DNA from: Nocardioides carbamazepini
GTDB taxonomy: Bacteria; Actinomycetota; Actinomycetes; Propionibacteriales; Nocardioidaceae
Direction of reading: 5' to 3'
Assembly: GCF_024614185.1 (NCBI RefSeq)
Contig: NZ_JAHTLF010000012.1
Span: forward strand, 1 to 64,000
DNA: 64,000 nucleotides
Within the stretch, counting starts at the first letter, position 1; every line of letters starts with the position of its first letter. Position numbers and translations under genes: made by a program. Of the stretch, positions 19,068 through 27,513 are shown one piece after another. The notes below the pieces were generated by a model that was not told the origin of the DNA, ran no database searches, and saw nothing but the letters and a program-made list of their open reading frames with translations.

Positions 19068-19525
19068 GTCGTCCACTCCTCCATCGGGCGGGCGCCCAGC
19101 GCCTCGTAGAACTCGATCGACGGCGTGTTCCAGTCGAGCACCGCCCACTCGACGCGGCGGTACCCGCGGTCCATGGCGATCCGCGCGAGCGCCGTCAGCA
19201 GCGCCTTGCCCAGGCCGCTGCCACGCGACGCCGGGTCGACGTACAGGTCCTCGAGGTAGATGCCCGGCACACCGGTCCACGTCGAGTACGTGCGGAACCA
19301 CAGCGCCATCCCGACCACCGCCCCGTCACCGGACTCCGCGACCAGGACGCTGGCGACCGGGTCGTCGCCGAACACCCAGCGGCGCAGGTCGTCCTCGGTC
19401 GTCTCGACGGCGTCGGGCTCGCGCTCGTAGTCCGCGAGCGCCCGGATCAGCCGGAGGACGTCGGGGACGTCCTCCGGTGTCGCCTGGCGGACACCGGCCG
19501 GGAGGTCGGGTCCGCCGTCAGCCAC
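19025..19525 (-). CDS. GNAT family N-acetyltransferase
   Basis: A 166-residue single GNAT domain resembling diamine/spermidine-type acetyltransferases: IRALADYEREPDAVETTEDDLRRWVFGD, IYLEDLYVDPASRGSGLGKALLTALA (acetyl-CoA loop) and NTPSIEFYEALGARPMEEWTTYRL. The acceptor is not identified. Start GTG 19525 overlaps the stop of cbs by 8 bases, so it is translated with cbs. Its 3' end overlaps the opposing GNAT gene. Confidence 0.82.
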   Translation of the reverse strand: MADGGPDLPAGVRQATPEDVPDVLRLIRALADYEREPDAVETTEDDLRRWVFGDDPVASVLVAESGDGAVVGMALWFRTYSTWTGVPGIYLEDLYVDPASRGSGLGKALLTALARIAMDRGYRRVEWAVLDWNTPSIEFYEALGARPMEEWTTYRLSGHALAELGA

Positions 19526-20927
19526 GGGCGAGGAAGTTGAGCAGGTCGTGCCGGGTCAGCACGCCGACCGGCTTGCCGTCCTCGTGGACCAGCACCGCGT
19601 CGGCCGACTCGAGCAGCGGCACGGCGGCCGTCGCGTCCTCGGTCGAGCCGATGGTCGGCAGGGCCGCGGACATGTGCTGCTCGACCGACTCGGTCAGCGT
19701 GGCCTTGCCGGTGAACAGCGCGTCGAGCAGGGCCCGCTCCGAGACCGAGCCCGCGACCTCGGCCGCCACGATCGGCGGCTCCGCGCGCACGACGGGCATC
19801 TGCGAGACGCCGTACTCCTGGAGGATCTGGACCGCCTCGGCGATGGTCTCGTTGGGGTGCGTGTGCACGAGCGCCGGCAGGCCACGGGACTTGCCGCGCA
19901 GCACCTCGCCGATGGTCTGCGCGGGCCGCGGCTGGCCGGTGCTGAAGCCGTACTGCGCGAGCCAGTCGTCGTTGAAGACCTTGCTGAGGTAGCCGCGGCC
20001 CGAGTCGGGCAGCAGCACGACGATGACGGCGTCGTCGCGGCCCTCGGCGGCGAGCTCCTGGGCGAGCTGGCGCGCGGCGTACGCGGCCATGCCCGAGGAG
20101 CCGCCGACCAGCATCGCCTCCTCGCGGGCGAGACGGCGGGTGAAGGCGAACGAGTCGGCGTCGGAGACCTCGATGATCCGGTCGGCGACCGTGCGGTCGT
20201 AGGTCTCCGGCCAGAAGTCCTCACCCACGCCCTCGACGAGATAGGGGCGGCCGGTGCCGCCGGAGTAGACCGAGCCGGCCGGGTCGGCGCCGACGACCTG
20301 GACCCCGGCCCCTCCCCTTTCAGCAGCGCGCTCCTTGAGGTACCGGCCGATGCCGGAGATGGTGCCGCCGGTGCCGATGCCCGCGACGAAGTGGGTGATC
20401 CGCCCCTCCGTCTGGCGCCACAGCTCGGGGCCGGTCTCCTCGTAGTGGGAGCGCGGGTTGTGCGGGTTGGAGTACTGGTCGGGCTTCCATGCACCGGGCT
20501 GGCTCGCCAGCCGGTCGGACACGTTGTAGTAGGAGTCGGGGTGCTCGGGCGCGACGGCCGTCGGGCAGACGACCACCTCGGCGCCGTACGCCTTGAGGAC
20601 GTTGCGCTTGTCCTCACTCACCTTGTCGGGGCACACGAAGACGCACTTGTAGCCCTTCTGCTGGGCCACCATCGCCAGCCCGACGCCGGTGTTGCCGGAC
20701 GTCGGCTCGACGATCGTGCCGCCGGGCTCGAGGGCGCCGGACTCCTCGGCGGCCTCGATCATCCGGGTGGCGATCCGGTCCTTCACGGAACCACCCGGGT
20801 TGAGGTACTCCACCTTGGCCAGCACCAGCGGTCCGCCGGTACCGCCGTCCGGCAGGTCGAGGGAACGGTTGAGCCGGACCAGCGGGGTGTTGCCGATCAG
20901 CTCCAGCAGGGACTCGACGTACTCCAT
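19518..20927 (-). CDS. cbs: Cystathionine beta-synthase
   Basis: A 469-residue PLP enzyme joining serine (or O-acetylserine) and homocysteine. The PLP lysine lies in LNPGGSVKDRIATRM, the phosphate loop in EPTSGNTGVGLAM, and a second glycine loop in VAGIGTGGTISGIGRYLKER. A C-terminal pair of CBS domains follows (about residues 345-469). ATG 20927 begins MEYVESLLELIGNTPLVRLN, the family N-terminus. The neighbouring divergent SGNH hydrolase matches the Rv1075c-Rv1077 order. It belongs to reverse transsulfuration. Confidence 0.92.
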   Translation of the reverse strand: MEYVESLLELIGNTPLVRLNRSLDLPDGGTGGPLVLAKVEYLNPGGSVKDRIATRMIEAAEESGALEPGGTIVEPTSGNTGVGLAMVAQQKGYKCVFVCPDKVSEDKRNVLKAYGAEVVVCPTAVAPEHPDSYYNVSDRLASQPGAWKPDQYSNPHNPRSHYEETGPELWRQTEGRITHFVAGIGTGGTISGIGRYLKERAAERGGAGVQVVGADPAGSVYSGGTGRPYLVEGVGEDFWPETYDRTVADRIIEVSDADSFAFTRRLAREEAMLVGGSSGMAAYAARQLAQELAAEGRDDAVIVVLLPDSGRGYLSKVFNDDWLAQYGFSTGQPRPAQTIGEVLRGKSRGLPALVHTHPNETIAEAVQILQEYGVSQMPVVRAEPPIVAAEVAGSVSERALLDALFTGKATLTESVEQHMSAALPTIGSTEDATAAVPLLESADAVLVHEDGKPVGVLTRHDLLNFLARG

Positions 20928-20964
20928 GCCCCCACCGTATCGGTGCCTCCGTAGAGTTGCGGCC

Positions 20965-21984
20965 GTGAGCAAGGCGTCCGCAGCCCGCAAGCTCGCCGCC
21001 GCCGCACTGTACGGCGGGGGCGGGCTCTCCGCGCTCGGCGCGGGCCTCTACGGCATCCTCTCCGCGGAGGCGAGGATCGCCCGCAAGACGATCGGCCCCG
21101 CCCGCGACGAGCCGCCGCCGGACGCGACCGGCTGGTACGGCCGCGGCCGACCCGGCCCCGCCATCCGGATCGCCCTGCTCGGCGACTCCAGCGCCGCCGG
21201 CTACGGCGTGGAGCGGGTCGAGGAGACACCTGGCGCACTGATCGCCTCCGCCGTCGCCGAGCACGCCGACCGGCGGGTCTACCTGCGCGAGTACTGCGTC
21301 GTCGGGGCGAAGTCGTCCGACCTCGCGGCCCAGGTCGACCGGGCGCTGCCGATCGAGCCCGACGCCGCCGTCATCCTGATCGGTGGCAACGACGTCACCC
21401 ACACGGTGCGGCCCTCCCACTCGGTGCGCTCGCTGTCGGACGGCGTACGACGACTGATCGGGGCGGGGGCGACCGTGGTCGTGGGCACCTGCCCGGACCT
21501 GGGCACCGTCCAGCCGATCGCTCCCCCGCTGCGCCAGGTCGCGCGGGCCTGGTCGCGGCGGCTGGCCGCGGCGCAGACCATCGCGGTGGTCGAGGAGGGC
21601 GGCCGGACCGTGTCGCTCGGCGACATCCTCGGGCCGGAGTTCGCGGCGGCACCCGCGCTGCTCTTCGGTCCCGACCAGTTCCACCCCTCCGCCGAGGGCT
21701 ACCAGGCACTGGCCGGGGTCCTCGTCCCGTCGGTCCTCGCCGCGCTCGAGCACGCTCCCGACGAGGCGGGCCTCGAGGCCTACCGCGGCGAGGGCGTGCT
21801 GCCCGTGACCCGCGCGGCCGTCCAGGCCGTCAACGAGCCCGGCACCGAGCTGGGCGGCACCGAGGTCGGCGGTCGCCGGGCCGGTGTCCGCGGCCTGTGG
21901 GTGGAGCTGCGGCACCGCCGCGGACGCAAGCACGTCCCCGGCGAGGCTCCCGAGCAGCACGAGACGGCCCCGGATCCCGCCTGA
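20965..21984 (+). CDS. SGNH/GDSL-family hydrolase
   Basis: A 339-residue protein with an N-terminal hydrophobic segment (about residues 8-30) and the SGNH blocks: LLGDSSAAGYG (nucleophile Ser), LIGGNDVTH (Asn) and FGPDQFHPSAEGY (Asp/His). It is likely a membrane-associated esterase or lipase resembling Rv1075c; the substrate is unknown. GTG 20965 is divergent from cbs with a 37-bp gap. A strong terminator follows its stop. Confidence 0.85.
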   Translation: MSKASAARKLAAAALYGGGGLSALGAGLYGILSAEARIARKTIGPARDEPPPDATGWYGRGRPGPAIRIALLGDSSAAGYGVERVEETPGALIASAVAEHADRRVYLREYCVVGAKSSDLAAQVDRALPIEPDAAVILIGGNDVTHTVRPSHSVRSLSDGVRRLIGAGATVVVGTCPDLGTVQPIAPPLRQVARAWSRRLAAAQTIAVVEEGGRTVSLGDILGPEFAAAPALLFGPDQFHPSAEGYQALAGVLVPSVLAALEHAPDEAGLEAYRGEGVLPVTRAAVQAVNEPGTELGGTEVGGRRAGVRGLWVELRHRRGRKHVPGEAPEQHETAPDPA

Positions 21985-22022
21985 GGCTGGTCTGGGTTCT
22001 CGGTTCAACTACCGAACAAGAC

Positions 22023-22064
22023 ACGACGGCCCCGACCCCACCGAGGTGGGGCCGGGGCCGTCGT
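22023..22064. terminator. Bidirectional intrinsic terminator-like hairpin
   Basis: An 11-bp perfect outer stem (ACGACGGCCCC/GGGGCCGTCGT) and a 6-bp inner stem (CCCCAC/GTGGGG) around a CGAG loop lie between the convergent SGNH hydrolase and BI-1 genes. No long U-run flanks it, which is common in high-GC actinobacteria. Confidence 0.8.
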
Positions 22065-22076
22065 ACGACGCGGAGG

Positions 22077-22916
22077 TCAGTCCTGCTGGAGGATCGCGAG
22101 GATGCGCAGCAGGTTGGTGTAGATCCAGACCAGGCTGACGGTCATCGCGAACGACGCCCGCCACGACTCGCGCTCCGGGATGCCGTTGCGGACACCCTGC
22201 TCGACGAAGTCGAAGTCCATGACCAGCATGAACACACCGAGCACGAGGCCGGCGACCGCGAACAGCAGGCCCATCGGGCCGAAGCCGAACAGGCCGAGGT
22301 CGGCGCTGAACATGCTGAGGACGATCTCCATGAGGCCGAGGCCGACCATGCCGAACATCGCGGCCGTCACCATGGTGCGGAACTTGTTGCCGACCTTGAT
22401 GTCGAAGAACTTGTACGCCGCCAGCGTGCCGGCGAACGCGGCCATGGTGCCCAGGACGGCCTGCAGGACGATCGTGTCGCCGATGAAGGCGTCGAACGTC
22501 TTGCTGATCGCGCCGAGCGCGACGCCCTCGGCGGCCGCGAAGGCGAGCACGAGCGCCGGGCTGATCTCCCGCTTGAACGAGTTCACCAGCGACAGCACGA
22601 ACGCGAGGATGCCGCCGATCGCCGACGCGGCGTAGAGCGGCGCCAGGTCCTGGGCGACGTCCGCACCCTCGATGGCCGGGGTGAGGAACCAGGTGGCACC
22701 CGCCGTCACGAAGACGACGGCCAGGGTGATCGCGGTCGACTGGACGACCGAGTCGATGGTCATCCGGCCCGGGCGAGCGCCGGTCGGCGCCTCCGGGGCG
22801 GGGTAGCCGGGCTGCTGGTAGCCGCCGTACTGCGGCTCACCGAAGCCCTGGTAGGCAGCGGCTCCGGACCGGTTGAACTCCTCGGAGCGCCGGAACACCG
22901 GGTTGTTGCTCTGCAT
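22077..22916 (-). CDS. Bax inhibitor-1/YccA family membrane protein
   Basis: A 279-residue protein with about 50 residues of Gly/Tyr/Pro/Gln-rich cytoplasmic tail (YQGFGEPQYGGYQQPGYP) followed by seven hydrophobic segments and the conserved end VSLVWIYTNLLRILAIL. Bacterial members act as calcium-leak channels or protease modulators; the role here is unknown. ATG 22916 has GGAGGAG 3-9 nt upstream, strongly favouring it over the in-frame start at 22955. Confidence 0.88.
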   Translation of the reverse strand: MQSNNPVFRRSEEFNRSGAAAYQGFGEPQYGGYQQPGYPAPEAPTGARPGRMTIDSVVQSTAITLAVVFVTAGATWFLTPAIEGADVAQDLAPLYAASAIGGILAFVLSLVNSFKREISPALVLAFAAAEGVALGAISKTFDAFIGDTIVLQAVLGTMAAFAGTLAAYKFFDIKVGNKFRTMVTAAMFGMVGLGLMEIVLSMFSADLGLFGFGPMGLLFAVAGLVLGVFMLVMDFDFVEQGVRNGIPERESWRASFAMTVSLVWIYTNLLRILAILQQD

Positions 22917-23062
22917 GGTCTCCTCCGCAGGCTTGCGAGTCTGCTGGGCGGCCACGGTGGACGCCCTTCCACCTACAGTCTAGGTGTCTCGATGCTGGTG
23001 CAACGCTCGGTCGTTGCCAAAGGTTCCCGAAAGCGGACTTCGGCGTGCCGGCGGCGGCCCGA

Positions 23063-23740
23063 TCAGCGTCGGCGCAGCCGCACCACGGTGTCCCGCACGA
23101 GCAGCGGCCCGTCGGGCGTGGCCTGCTCGCGCACGGGGGTGTCGGCGACCTCGACGTCCCAGTCGCCGTCGGGCCCGGCACCGAGCGTCTCGAGGACGCG
23201 GTCCGGCTCGAACATCAGCCCCGGACCGTGGTCGTGGCGGGCTCCGGTGGTGACGTCGTCGGGGTGGTGGGCGGTGACGAGGAGGCGGCCACCGGGGGCG
23301 ACGGCGTCCGCGACGCCGCGGTAGACCGCGGCGAAGTCGGGCTCCGGGACGTGGAGGAAGCTGACCGTCACCAGGTCGAAGGTGTGCCGGCCGGCCGGGC
23401 GCGGGTCGGCGAGGGCGTCGTAGAAGCCGATCCGGATCCGCTCGCCGATCCCCTCGTCCCCGGCGTGCGCGGCGACCTTGGCCAGCGCCACCTGGGACAC
23501 GTCGACGGCGGTCACCTGCCAGCCCTGCTTGGCCAGCCAGATCGCGTCGCCACCCTCGCCGCACGCCACGTCGAGCGCGGTCCCGGGCCGCAGGTCCGCG
23601 GTCTGCTCGACCAGTCGCTGGTTGGGCCTCCCGCTCCAGACCCGGTCGCTGCCGCCGTACCGCTCGTCCCAGAAGCCGGCCGTCAGGGCGTCGCGCAGCG
23701 TCTCGAGCGTTGAGTCGTGATCATGGTCGTGTCGGTGCAT
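23063..23740 (-). CDS. Class I SAM-dependent methyltransferase
   Basis: A 225-residue protein. The SAM loop is ALDVACGEGGDAIWLAKQGWQVTAVDVSQVAL (about residues 54-85), followed by FDLVTVSFLHV and VAPGGRLLVTAHHPDD. The fold and size resemble the tellurite-resistance/thiopurine methyltransferase-like group, without evidence for a substrate. The N-terminus is unusually His/Asp-rich (MHRHDHDHD), which could bind metal. It is divergent from the clpP operon. Confidence 0.82.
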   Translation of the reverse strand: MHRHDHDHDSTLETLRDALTAGFWDERYGGSDRVWSGRPNQRLVEQTADLRPGTALDVACGEGGDAIWLAKQGWQVTAVDVSQVALAKVAAHAGDEGIGERIRIGFYDALADPRPAGRHTFDLVTVSFLHVPEPDFAAVYRGVADAVAPGGRLLVTAHHPDDVTTGARHDHGPGLMFEPDRVLETLGAGPDGDWDVEVADTPVREQATPDGPLLVRDTVVRLRRR

Positions 23741-23788
23741 GCCACCACTCTCCCGCTTCAGGTGGACATGAAGTCAAGCGCTGCTGTC

Positions 23789-23805
23789 GGCAGCGGCCCG
23801 CTGCC
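23789..23805. promoter_or_regulatory. 17-bp palindrome upstream of the clpP pair
   Basis: GGCAGCGG-C-CCGCTGCC, perfect 8-bp arms about a single base, lies 51 bp before the first clpP start. It has the same 8-1-8 layout as the palindrome before the regulator gene (25457-25473) but a different sequence, so it may or may not be bound by the same protein. Confidence 0.35.
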
Positions 23806-23855
23806 GTGGGCGGAACCGCCTGGTCCGGGCCACGCGTGCCGCCGACAGTGGGGAC

Positions 23856-24494
23856 ATGAGCGACGAAAACCGACCCCGCATGTTCGACGACCGGGTACGA
23901 CGCGAGCTGCTCCAGCAGCGCGTGCTGGTCCTGGACGGAGCCCTGGACGACGACAACGGCGTGCTGCTGACGACCCAGCTGGTGGCCCTCGCCGCCGACG
24001 ACCCGAACGCCGACATCGTGCTGTGGATCCACTCCCCCGGCGGCTCGGTGCCGGCGATGCTCGCGATCCGCGACGTGATGCGGCTGGTGCCGTGCGACGT
24101 CGCGACCCTCGCGCTCGGCATCGCCTGCAGCGCCGGACAGTTCCTGCTGTCCTCGGGCACGCGGGGCAAGCGGCGGGCGCTCCCCCATGCCCGGGTCCTC
24201 ATGCACCAGGGGTCCGCCGGGATCGCCGGCACCGCGGTCGACATCGAGCTGCAGGCGCAGGACCTGCGACACACCCGCGACACCGTGCTCGCGCTCATCG
24301 CCGAGGACACGGGGCAGCCGCTGGAGCGGGTGTTCGAGGACTCGCTGCACGACCGGTGGTACTCCGCCCAGCAGGCGCTGGAGTACGGCTTCGTCGACGA
24401 GATCGTGTCGTCGTACGACGTGCTGGTGCCGCCGCGACGCGGCCCGCTCGGGCTCGGCGGCTTCGCGGCGACCGGGACGGGAGCGGCCCGATGA
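23856..24494 (+). CDS. ClpP-family protease subunit, catalytic triad intact
   Basis: A 212-residue ClpP peptidase (S14). The triad is visible: Ser92 in IACSAGQFLL, His117 in ARVLMHQG and Asp166 in LHDRWYSAQQALEYGFVDE. The sequence departs from the canonical ClpP1/P2 set (for example CSAGQ rather than ASMGA). It forms a two-gene operon with a second clpP that starts within its stop codon. With the adjacent regulator this resembles the clpP3-clpP4-popR locus of Streptomyces, a back-up Clp system switched on when ClpP1P2 is impaired. Confidence 0.88.
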   Translation: MSDENRPRMFDDRVRRELLQQRVLVLDGALDDDNGVLLTTQLVALAADDPNADIVLWIHSPGGSVPAMLAIRDVMRLVPCDVATLALGIACSAGQFLLSSGTRGKRRALPHARVLMHQGSAGIAGTAVDIELQAQDLRHTRDTVLALIAEDTGQPLERVFEDSLHDRWYSAQQALEYGFVDEIVSSYDVLVPPRRGPLGLGGFAATGTGAAR

Positions 24495-25111
24495 GCAGCT
24501 ACCTGGTCCCCAACGTGATCGCCCAGCACCCCCGGGGCGAGCGGATCATGGACGTCTACTCCCACCTGCTGACCGAGCGCGTGGTCTACCTCGGCACCGC
24601 GATCGACGCGGGCGTCGCGAACTCACTGGTCGCGCAGCTCCTGCACCTCGAGGCCGACAACCCGGACCGCGACATCCACCTCTACATCAACTGCGAGGGC
24701 GGCGACCCGAGCGCGATGCTGGCGGTGCACGACACGATGCAGTTCATCCGCCCCCACGTCGCGACGACCTGCGTGGGCCAGGCGATCGCGGTCGGAGCCG
24801 TGCTGCTGGCCGCCGGGGCGGCGGGCAAGCGGGCGGCGCTTCCGCACGCCCGGGTGGTGCTGCACCAGCCGGCCGTCCAGGGCCGGGGCCCGATCCCCGA
24901 CCTGATCCTGCAGGCCGACGAGGTGGTGCGGGTGCGCGCCGACATCGAGCAGATCCTGTCCCGGCACACGGGCCAGGACACCGCGACCCTGCGGGCCGAC
25001 ACCGACCACGACCGGGTGTTCACGGCGGCCGCCGCCCGGGAGTACGGGCTGATCGACCACGTGATCGAGAACCGGGCGCCGGCCTCGATCGCTCAGGCCG
25101 CGAGGGCGTAG
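24491..25111 (+). CDS. ClpP-like subunit lacking the catalytic serine
   Basis: A 206-residue ClpP paralogue. His125 (ARVVLHQP) and the Asp of TDHDRVFTAAAAREYGLIDH are kept, but the nucleophile block reads GQAIAVGAVLL where active ClpP has GQAASMGAVLL, so the serine is replaced by Ala100. It should fold into the heptameric ring but not cut peptides, like ClpR subunits of cyanobacteria and plastids. ATG 24491 overlaps the first clpP stop by 4 bases (ATGA), so both are made together, probably as a mixed ring. The 3' end overlaps the convergent regulator by 19 bp. Confidence 0.88.
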   Translation: MSSYLVPNVIAQHPRGERIMDVYSHLLTERVVYLGTAIDAGVANSLVAQLLHLEADNPDRDIHLYINCEGGDPSAMLAVHDTMQFIRPHVATTCVGQAIAVGAVLLAAGAAGKRAALPHARVVLHQPAVQGRGPIPDLILQADEVVRVRADIEQILSRHTGQDTATLRADTDHDRVFTAAAAREYGLIDHVIENRAPASIAQAARA

Positions 25112-25407
25112 ACCGAGCCCGAGACGGCCACCGGGACGGCCAGGGGCACCGTCACGGGCCGCAGGTCGCCGGCGACCGAGGTCGTGAGGTCGAGGAGCGT
25201 CGTGCCGAGGGCACCGAGGACGGCCGCGATCATCTCGCTGCTCGGCTCCTTGACGCCCCGCTCGATCTCGGAGAGGTACTGCGGCGAGATGCCGGCCCGC
25301 CCCGCCGTCTCGGTCAGCGTCTCGCCGCGCCCCCGGCGCAGGTCGCGCAGCCGTCGTCCCACCAGGTCCCGCCACAGCGGCTCCGCCGCCCTCTGCTCCT
25401 CGGCCAT
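25093..25407 (-). CDS. XRE-family regulator, PopR/ClgR-like
   Basis: A 104-residue regulator with one helix-turn-helix (LTETAGRAGISPQYLSEIERGVKEPSSEMIAAVLGALG, about residues 31-69). The C-terminus ends VYALAA, an ssrA-like alanine tail. ClgR and PopR of actinobacteria activate clp genes and are themselves removed by ClpP1P2 through such a tail, which gives feedback. Position next to a non-canonical clpP pair supports PopR; ClgR cannot be excluded from sequence alone. It is convergent with and overlaps the second clpP. Confidence 0.82.
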   Translation of the reverse strand: MAEEQRAAEPLWRDLVGRRLRDLRRGRGETLTETAGRAGISPQYLSEIERGVKEPSSEMIAAVLGALGTTLLDLTTSVAGDLRPVTVPLAVPVAVSGSVYALAA

Positions 25408-25456
25408 GCCTCATCGTAGGTGGGCGACCGGGCCCGACCGGGGCCTGCGCGAGGAG

Positions 25457-25473
25457 TTCTGCTCTGAGCAGAA
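25457..25473. promoter_or_regulatory. Palindromic operator upstream of the PopR/ClgR-like gene
   Basis: TTCTGCTC-T-GAGCAGAA is a perfect 8-1-8 palindrome 50 bp upstream of the regulator start. It resembles, as I recall it, the TTCTGC...GCAGAA box bound by PopR in Streptomyces, and is a good candidate for autoregulation. It sits between the regulator and the CGNR gene. Confidence 0.6.
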
Positions 25474-25484
25474 GACAGCGGGCG

Positions 25485-26051
25485 TCAGTCCCGGACGTCA
25501 GCCCCGGACGTCGCGCTGGACGTCGCCCTGGACGTCGCCCTGGACCGGCGGTGGCGCCGTACCGCGTCGCGGTTCGCACACGGGTGCGAGCAGTAGCGCT
25601 GGCGGCCGGGGCGACTGAGATCGACGAATACCCGACGACAGTTCGCCCGGGCGCACCGCCCGATCCGGTGCATCCCGTTGCGGGTGAGGTGCTCGGCGGT
25701 CGCGACGCTGACCGACGCCGCGAGGGTCTCGCCGAGGCTCGCGTCGGCCGCGCGGTAGTGCAGGTGCCAACCGCTGCCGTCGTGGTCGGTGACGAGCGGG
25801 GCGCTGGCGAAGCGACGGAGCAGCCCGTTGAGCAGCACCACGCGGGCACCCTCGTCGGCTTCGTCGGCCAGCGCCTCCCAGGCGTCGAGGAAGCGGCGCA
25901 CCGCGCCGGTGTCGCGAGGCCCGGCGGGGTTGTCGACCGGCATGCCGAACGAGCGCCACCGCTCCTCCAGCTCACCGAGGTCCGCGGGACGCTCGTTGAC
26001 GAGCGAGGCGACGACGCCCAGGAGCTCCGGCACGTAAGGGTTTACCCGCAC
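25485..26051 (-). CDS. CGNR zinc-finger protein (putative regulator)
   Basis: A 188-residue protein with an N-terminal ABATE-like region and a C-terminal CGNR finger: CARANCRRVFVDLSRPGRQRYCSHPCANRDAVRRHR (about residues 132-167), with four cysteines and CANR in place of CGNR. Such proteins are presumed DNA-binding regulators. The last 20 residues (RATSRATSSATSGADVRD) come from a short DNA repeat (ctggacgtcgcc-type units near 25510-25545), so the tail is probably not conserved. It is divergent from an MFS transporter, its likely target. Confidence 0.82.
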   Translation of the reverse strand: MRVNPYVPELLGVVASLVNERPADLGELEERWRSFGMPVDNPAGPRDTGAVRRFLDAWEALADEADEGARVVLLNGLLRRFASAPLVTDHDGSGWHLHYRAADASLGETLAASVSVATAEHLTRNGMHRIGRCARANCRRVFVDLSRPGRQRYCSHPCANRDAVRRHRRSRATSRATSSATSGADVRD

Positions 26052-26076
26052 AAGAGCATTACATCACCGTAGGCGT

Positions 26077-27513
26077 ATGCCCGTGCCGTCCACGACGCCC
26101 GAGACATCCGACGCGTCCGAGATCTCGGAGACGACCGGCTGGCGGCCACTCGTCGCCTGCTGCCTCGGCACCTTCCTGCTGATGGCCTACACCGCCGTCC
26201 TGACCGTGGCCCTCCCGGCCATCGGCGCCGACCTCCGGGCCGGCGTCGGCGCCCTGCAGTGGGTCGTGAACAGCTACCCGGTGGCGCTGGCCGGCCTCCT
26301 GCTCGGCGCGGGGTCGATCGGAGACGCGTTCGGGACCCAGCGGGTCTACGTCATCGGTGTCGCCGGCTTCACCGGCGCGACGCTCGTCGCCGGGCTCGCA
26401 CCCGACGTCGCCTGGCTGATCGCCGGCCGCACCGCGCAGGGCGTCGCGGGCGCGCTCATGTTCGGCTGCATCCCCGCACTCATCGGCACGGTCTACACCG
26501 AGGCGCGCCGCCGAGCGCTCGCCTTCGCGATCTGGGGCGCCGTGGCCGGGGCGTCGTCGGCCGTCGGTACGGTCGCCGGCGGGCTGCTCACCGGGCTCCT
26601 CGGCTGGCGCTGGCTCTTCCTCGCCGCCCTCCCCTTCTGCGCCCTGTCGCTGCTGCTGATCAGTGGTCTCCGGCTGTCCCCCTCCGACCGCGGGCACGCG
26701 CCGGCCTCGCCCGTGAAGGTCGACTGGGCCGGCACGGCGCTGGCGACGACCGCGGTCACCGGCCTCGCCTACGCCGTCGCCCGCCTCGGCAGCACCACCG
26801 CGCGCGACGCCCAGGTGCTCGGGTCCGTCGCGGTCGCCGCGCTCGCGCTCGCCGGTCTCGTGGCCGTCGAGCGCGCTGCGGCGCATCCGGTGCTGCCACC
26901 CGGGATCCTGCGGTCGCGACGCTTCGTCGCCGTGCTCGTCACGTCGTTCGCCTACTACTTCGCGACGTTCGGTGCCCTTCCCGGCATCGCCACCTGGCTG
27001 CAGGTGTCCGTCGGCATCGCCGCGTTCCCCGTCTCGCTCCTGCTGGTGGTCCAGCTCGGCGCGTTCATCGCGGCATCGGGTCTGCTCAGTCCCCGGCTTC
27101 GCCGCACGCGGGCGTCATGGACGCTCGGCGCGACGACCCTGGCGATCGGCGTCGCCGCCGCCAGCGGGACCTGCGTCGCGCTCGACCTCGGCTGGGCCGG
27201 GCTGCTCCCGTTCCTCGTCGTGTCCGGGCTCGCGGCGGGGGTGGTCTCGCCCGCGTTGCCGATTCTCACGCTCGAGGCGGCACCGCAGGGCTCCGAGGCG
27301 GCCGCCACGAGCGCGGTGAACGCGGTCCGGCAGCTCGGCCTCGCGGTCGGTGTCGCCGTCTGCAGCAGCCTCACCGCGCGCCCCGACGCCGCGTCGGCGG
27401 CCCGGGCCCTCGGTGCCTGCGCGGTGGTCGCCATCCTCGCCGGCGCGGCGGTCGTCGTGCTGCTTCTCGACCGCTGGACGGGTGCCCCCGGTGGGAGTCG
27501 AACCCACACTTGA
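26077..27513 (+). CDS. MFS transporter, DHA2/EmrB-QacA-like
   Basis: A 478-residue membrane protein with about 12-14 hydrophobic segments. Motif A-like GSIGDAFGTQRVY, and TARGVAG-like RTAQGVAGALMFGC, mark a drug:H+ antiporter of the major facilitator family. The substrate is unknown. It starts 26 bp from the divergent CGNR gene. The last residues (GAPGGSRTHT) are an antisense translation of the tRNA gene at 27483-27557, so either the gene overlaps the tRNA by 31 bp or its natural end was lost. Confidence 0.85.
   Translation: MPVPSTTPETSDASEISETTGWRPLVACCLGTFLLMAYTAVLTVALPAIGADLRAGVGALQWVVNSYPVALAGLLLGAGSIGDAFGTQRVYVIGVAGFTGATLVAGLAPDVAWLIAGRTAQGVAGALMFGCIPALIGTVYTEARRRALAFAIWGAVAGASSAVGTVAGGLLTGLLGWRWLFLAALPFCALSLLLISGLRLSPSDRGHAPASPVKVDWAGTALATTAVTGLAYAVARLGSTTARDAQVLGSVAVAALALAGLVAVERAAAHPVLPPGILRSRRFVAVLVTSFAYYFATFGALPGIATWLQVSVGIAAFPVSLLLVVQLGAFIAASGLLSPRLRRTRASWTLGATTLAIGVAAASGTCVALDLGWAGLLPFLVVSGLAAGVVSPALPILTLEAAPQGSEAAATSAVNAVRQLGLAVGVAVCSSLTARPDAASAARALGACAVVAILAGAAVVVLLLDRWTGAPGGSRTHT

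Noticed and set aside
18099..19525. The convergent GNAT genes as a single duplicated locus
   Set aside because: The two proteins differ in length, domain set and motif sequence; only the fold is shared, so this is coincidental neighbourhood with a 43-bp tail overlap.
27484..27513. Last ten codons of the MFS gene (GAPGGSRTHT) as a conserved protein tail
   Set aside because: This string is the antisense translation of the tRNA T-arm and acceptor stem, a common artefact at gene ends next to tRNA genes.
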